From contig JANNXS010000392.1 in the NCBI GenBank assembly GCA_031409695.1, positions 1-17,712 of the forward strand: 17,712 nucleotides of DNA, given 5' to 3'. The translations under genes and the position numbers were made by a program. The stretch is from JABFRJ01 sp031409695 (GTDB lineage: Bacteria > Pseudomonadota > Alphaproteobacteria > Rhizobiales > Hyphomicrobiaceae). Positions 14,514 through 17,712 of the stretch are shown here, piece after piece. The notes below the pieces were generated by a model that saw nothing but the letters and a program-made list of their open reading frames with translations, searched no databases and was not told the origin of the DNA. The stretch's first letter is position 1, and the number at the start of each line of letters is the position of its first letter.

Positions 14514-14897
14514 ATGGATGTCCAAACCGAACCTTACCGAACTCTGGTGTCGCTCGAAGAGCAACTGTGGCGAGCCGAGACACGTGGGGATCGTGCGCTG
14601 ATGGACACAACCTTTGCAGATGATTTCTTCGAGTTCGGCCGCTCGGGGCGGGTCTGGATGCGGGACGAGATGCTGTTCGATGGTTGTCCTCGCATCGAGA
14701 TCGTCTTGCCGTTGCCGAATTTAAGGATCACGCTGCTGAATGACTCAACAGCGCTGGTCGCCTACGATAGCAGCGTACACTACGAGACACTTCAACACGC
14801 TCACCGCAGTTCGATTTGGAGTTTGATCGGCGCTCGATGGAAACTCCGCTTCCACCAGGGCACGCCGTTCACCCCCGTAGCGGCACAGGGCGCTTAA
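14514..14897 (+). CDS. DUF4440 / NTF2-like small protein
   Basis: A 127-residue soluble protein. The opening helix LEEQLWRAETRGDRALMDTTFADDFFEFGRSG and the following segments (VWMRDEML, VAYDSSVHY, WSLIGARWKLRFHQGTPF) are the pattern of DUF4440 members of the NTF2/SnoaL cone fold, which bind or transform small ligands or serve as dimer scaffolds. It lies 13 nt after the Uma2 gene and 1 nt before yeaH, so it is part of the same transcript. ATG 14514 has no clear Shine-Dalgarno and probably depends on coupling. Its tie to PrkA or YeaH is unknown. Confidence 0.75.
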   Translation: MDVQTEPYRTLVSLEEQLWRAETRGDRALMDTTFADDFFEFGRSGRVWMRDEMLFDGCPRIEIVLPLPNLRITLLNDSTALVAYDSSVHYETLQHAHRSSIWSLIGARWKLRFHQGTPFTPVAAQGA

Positions 14898-14898
14898 C

Positions 14899-16179
14899 AT
14901 GCAAATCGTCGACCGCCGCCTGAACCCGAAATCCAAGTCGCTTGGCAACCGCCAGCGCTTTCTCCGCCGCGCGCGCGGCGAGATCAAAGATGCTGTCAAG
15001 GACGCGCTTAAAAAACGCAAGGTCTCTGAGGCTGAGGGCGGTGAACGCGTCACCATTCGCTCGAAAAGCCTCCGCGAACCCTCATTCAACCACGGCAAAA
15101 CCGGCCAGCGGGATTTCGTGCTGCCAGGCAACCAGGAATACGAGGTCGGCGACGCCATTCCAAAACCCCAGGGCGGTGGCGGAGGGCGCGGCAACCAAGG
15201 CAGCCCCGACGGCGAAGGCCAGGACGAATTCACATTCTCGCTCAGCCGCGATGAGTTTCTCGACATCTTCTTTGAGGATCTGAAGCTCCCCAACCTCGTC
15301 AAGGTCAAGCTGAAGAACCTGAAATCGCCGAAGCCGCAGCGCGCCGGTTTTAGCGTCTCGGGCTCACCGAGCCGGCTCAATCCCGTGCGTACCCTGCGCA
15401 ACAGTCTCGGCCGCCGAATTGCGCTGAAACGCCCAACCGAAGATGAGATCAAAGCGCTTGAAGCCGAACTGGCCGAGGCCCAGGCGAAATCACCCCACGA
15501 CGAGACGCTGATCACGGAGCTAAAAGCCAAACTCGAGCGCAAGAAGCATCAGCGCCGTGTGGTCGCGTTCATCGACCCGATCGACCTGCGCTACAATCGC
15601 TTCGAGCGCGTACCGCGCCCGACGACGCAAGCCGTCATGTTCTGTCTCATGGATGCGTCAGCCTCCATGACCGAGAGCCTCAAGGACCTTGCCAAACGCT
15701 TCTTCATGCTGCTGCACGTGTTCTTGTCGCGGCACTACAAGGAGGTCGATATTGTCTTCATTCGACACACCTCGACGGCGGCCGTGGTCGACGAAGAAAC
15801 CTTCTTCCGCGGCACGGAAACGGGCGGCACCGTTATTTCATCTGCTCTTGAGGAGATGGTCAAAGACGTAAAGGCGCACTATTCGCCCGCTGATTGGAAC
15901 ATCTATGCCGCCCAAGCCTCCGACGGCGACAACTTCCACGAGGACATGGGCCATTGCCTCGAACTTCTGAACACCGACATTCTTCCCATCTGCCAATACT
16001 TCGCCTACATCGAAACCGCCCACGGTGAGCGCTACGCCGACACGCTCCAGACCCCCGTTTGGGCCGGCTATAGCGAGATCGGCGAACGCGCCTCAAACTT
16101 CGCCATGCGCCGCGTTACATCGCCGGAGGAAATCTTCCCGGTGTTCGCTGACCTGTTCAAGGCGAACGGAGTAGCCTGA
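14899..16179 (+). CDS. yeaH: YeaH/YhbH family protein (DUF444)
   Basis: A 426-residue cytoplasmic protein, the typical length. The N-terminal half is basic (IVDRRLNPKSKSLGNRQRF), with a Gly-rich linker (QGGGGGRGNQG, 91-101) and a charged helical stretch at about 180-215. The C-terminal half is a von Willebrand A-like domain with an intact metal site: DASAS at 252-256, GGT at 309-311 and SDGDN at 341-345. YeaH works with the kinase YeaG/PrkA in starvation survival in E. coli. ATG 14899 follows the DUF4440 stop by 1 nt. The usual third gene, spoVR/ycgB, does not follow; instead the convergent hutH ends 2 nt away. Confidence 0.95.
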   Translation: MQIVDRRLNPKSKSLGNRQRFLRRARGEIKDAVKDALKKRKVSEAEGGERVTIRSKSLREPSFNHGKTGQRDFVLPGNQEYEVGDAIPKPQGGGGGRGNQGSPDGEGQDEFTFSLSRDEFLDIFFEDLKLPNLVKVKLKNLKSPKPQRAGFSVSGSPSRLNPVRTLRNSLGRRIALKRPTEDEIKALEAELAEAQAKSPHDETLITELKAKLERKKHQRRVVAFIDPIDLRYNRFERVPRPTTQAVMFCLMDASASMTESLKDLAKRFFMLLHVFLSRHYKEVDIVFIRHTSTAAVVDEETFFRGTETGGTVISSALEEMVKDVKAHYSPADWNIYAAQASDGDNFHEDMGHCLELLNTDILPICQYFAYIETAHGERYADTLQTPVWAGYSEIGERASNFAMRRVTSPEEIFPVFADLFKANGVA

Positions 16180-16181
16180 AC

Positions 16182-17712
16182 TTAGGCCGCTTCACCCAAA
16201 CCAGGCAAAAGTCGGTGTCCCGCGGCCGTCGTCACCGCACCCGTGGCGATGAGATCGGCTGCCGCCTTAAGATCACCTGAAAGTATCCGATCCTGCTCAA
16301 GATACGCGATCCGCGCCCGCACAGTCGCCATCACACGCTCCAACGCAGGCGATGTTTTCAAGCCCGCCAATTGCTTTTTGCCCAGCCGTTCCAGACCGAA
16401 CCCGTGCTTGCGCAGATCAACGCCCTGCGCCGCAACAATCAGTTCAATACCGATGATCTGCGCGAGGTTGCGATTCATCTCAATCAAACGCCGCGCCGCA
16501 TGTGCCGCCATCGACACGTGATCCTCGATATTGGCACTGGTTGGCGTCGAGTCGATTGAGGCGGGCGTCGCCCGCTGCTTGTTCTCGGCAAACAGCGCAG
16601 CCGCTGTCACCTCGGCAATCATCAAGCCAGAGTTCAAACCAGCAGACGGTGACAGAAACGCGGGCATGCCGAAATTCAGCGCCGGATCTACCAAGGTCGC
16701 AATCCGCCGTTCAACAATGGCCCCGATCTCTGAAATCGCGAGCGCAATCTGATCGGCCGCAAACGCCACCGGCTCAGCATGGAAGTTACCGCCCGACAGA
16801 ATCTCACCCGTGTCGACGATCACCAGCGGATTGTCCGTCACCGCGTTGGCTTCAACAGCCAGCGTGTGAGCGGCTTGCGAGAGCAGATCCATCGCAGCCC
16901 CCATTACCTGCGGCTGACACCGGAAGCAGTAGGGGTCCTGTACGCGCTCGTCACCCTCCACGTGCGCTTCACGAATGGCGCTTCCGTCGAGCAGGTTCAT
17001 CAGCCCCTTCGCGGCCGCGACTTGCCCACGATGACCGCGCAGGGCGTGAATTTCAGGTCGAAACGGCGTCGTCGACCCCATGGCCGCATCGACCGATAGC
17101 GCCCCCGTTACCAGGGCCGACCGTGCCAACCGCTGCGCTTCAAACAGCCCCGCGAGGCAATACGCCGTCGAGAACTGCGTACCGTTGATCAATCCGAGGC
17201 CCTCTTTCGGACCAAGCGTGACGGCCGCAATATCGGCGCGTTTCATGGCCTCAGCACCTGAGAGTTCATTGCCCTCAAACATGGCCCAACCCTCGCCAAT
17301 CATGACGGCGGTCATATGCGCCAACGGTGCCAGGTCACCCGATGCTCCGACCGAACCCTGCTGCGGGATAACCGGCAGAACACCGGCCGCCAGCATTTTT
17401 TCAAGCGTTTCGATGACAACGTAGCGCACGCCTGATGCACCGCGTCCGAGTGAGATGACCTTCAGCGCCATCATCAGGTGCACCACCTCAGCCGGTGTCG
17501 CGGGCCCAACGCCGCAGCAGTGCGAGAGGATCAGATTGCGCTGCAATTGTTCGGTATCTTCAGGCTTAATCCGCTGTTTCGCAAGCGCACCAAAGCCCGT
17601 GTTGACCCCGTAAACAGGGACGTTCCCGATAGCCGCTTTTGCGACCACGGCGGCGGCTTGATCAACACGCTTGCGACAGACAGGATCAAGCTGCACGGCC
17701 AAACGGCCACGG
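16182..17712 (-). CDS. hutH: histidine ammonia-lyase, N-terminus cut by the window edge
   Basis: First enzyme of histidine degradation: L-histidine to urocanate plus ammonia. The frame stays open to the window edge, reading RGRLAVQLDP; about 20 N-terminal residues and the true start lie outside. A TTG at 17702 is internal. The MIO prosthetic group forms from Ala-Ser-Gly in GSVGASGDLAPL (17345-17337). Counting from that TTG, active-site residues match Pseudomonas putida HAL with an offset of 22: Tyr31, His61 in ILSHCCGVG (the His typical of HAL rather than PAL/TAL), Asn173, Tyr258 and Arg261, Phe307. The conserved active-site Glu is Glu393. One oddity is Ile392, where the family usually has Gln (NQED). 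It is tail-to-tail with yeaH, only 2 nt apart and with no terminator between. Other hut genes, if present, lie beyond the edge. Confidence 0.95.
   Translation of the reverse strand, partial: RGRLAVQLDPVCRKRVDQAAAVVAKAAIGNVPVYGVNTGFGALAKQRIKPEDTEQLQRNLILSHCCGVGPATPAEVVHLMMALKVISLGRGASGVRYVVIETLEKMLAAGVLPVIPQQGSVGASGDLAPLAHMTAVMIGEGWAMFEGNELSGAEAMKRADIAAVTLGPKEGLGLINGTQFSTAYCLAGLFEAQRLARSALVTGALSVDAAMGSTTPFRPEIHALRGHRGQVAAAKGLMNLLDGSAIREAHVEGDERVQDPYCFRCQPQVMGAAMDLLSQAAHTLAVEANAVTDNPLVIVDTGEILSGGNFHAEPVAFAADQIALAISEIGAIVERRIATLVDPALNFGMPAFLSPSAGLNSGLMIAEVTAAALFAENKQRATPASIDSTPTSANIEDHVSMAAHAARRLIEMNRNLAQIIGIELIVAAQGVDLRKHGFGLERLGKKQLAGLKTSPALERVMATVRARIAYLEQDRILSGDLKAAADLIATGAVTTAAGHRLLPGLGEAA

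Noticed and set aside
14745..15542. 265-codon open frame antisense to yeaH
   Set aside because: Very rich in Ser, Arg and Leu, as is usual for the complement of Glu/Lys/Ala codons. YeaH itself is well conserved here.
16502..17188. 228-codon plus-strand frame inside hutH
   Set aside because: Gln/Pro/Ser/Arg-rich with no conserved look; it is opposite the active-site core of HutH.

Overview
The window reads as a stretch of ordinary, densely coded, GC-rich Gram-negative chromosome. No rRNA, tRNA, insertion sequence, integrase, phage gene or CRISPR array was found. Lipopolysaccharide-export genes show an outer membrane. A RpoH-type promoter with a ROSE-like RNA thermometer in front of an IbpA-type Hsp20, a TAXI-type solute-binding protein and a BT1-type transporter all point to Alphaproteobacteria, most likely Hyphomicrobiales (Rhizobiales). 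The order-level placement is inference.

Layout. 1-280: end of a possible upstream gene, two hairpins and a DnaA-box-like 9-mer. 281-2263: thrS, threonyl-tRNA synthetase. 2505-5539: LPS export pair, a single large ORF that joins LptC to two LptA/OstA-like units, followed 14 nt later by the ATPase gene lptB; rpoN, often next in relatives, is absent. 5650-6837: an acyl-CoA dehydrogenase of the pimeloyl-CoA dehydrogenase large-subunit type, with a palindrome upstream and a strong intrinsic terminator after it. 7037-8521: BT1-like MFS transporter. 8716-9741: secreted TAXI-type binding protein without its membrane subunits. 9866-10351 (minus): Hsp20. A 230-nt divergent region separates it from 10583-11377, a CREST/alkaline-ceramidase-like membrane hydrolase. 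11378-11928: about 550 nt without a convincing gene. 11929-16179: prkA, a Uma2-family gene, a DUF4440-like gene and yeaH (DUF444), separated by gaps of 4, 13 and 1 nt. 16182-17712 (minus): hutH, histidine ammonia-lyase, cut by the window edge.

How the genes fit together. LptCA and LptB supply the inner-membrane, periplasmic-bridge and motor parts of LPS transport. PrkA and YeaH are a known co-occurring stress/starvation pair; here two unrelated small genes sit between them and SpoVR/YcgB, the usual third member, is not beside them. The Hsp20 gene carries two heat controls in series: a sigma-32-like promoter and an SD-sequestering hairpin. The most useful leads are the LptC-LptA tandem fusion, the interrupted prkA-yeaH operon, the ROSE-like leader, the AT-rich palindrome over the ceramidase-like gene's promoter, and a Gln-to-Ile change beside the conserved active-site Glu of HutH. 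No wholly new system is evident; most of the window is housekeeping and stress genes.
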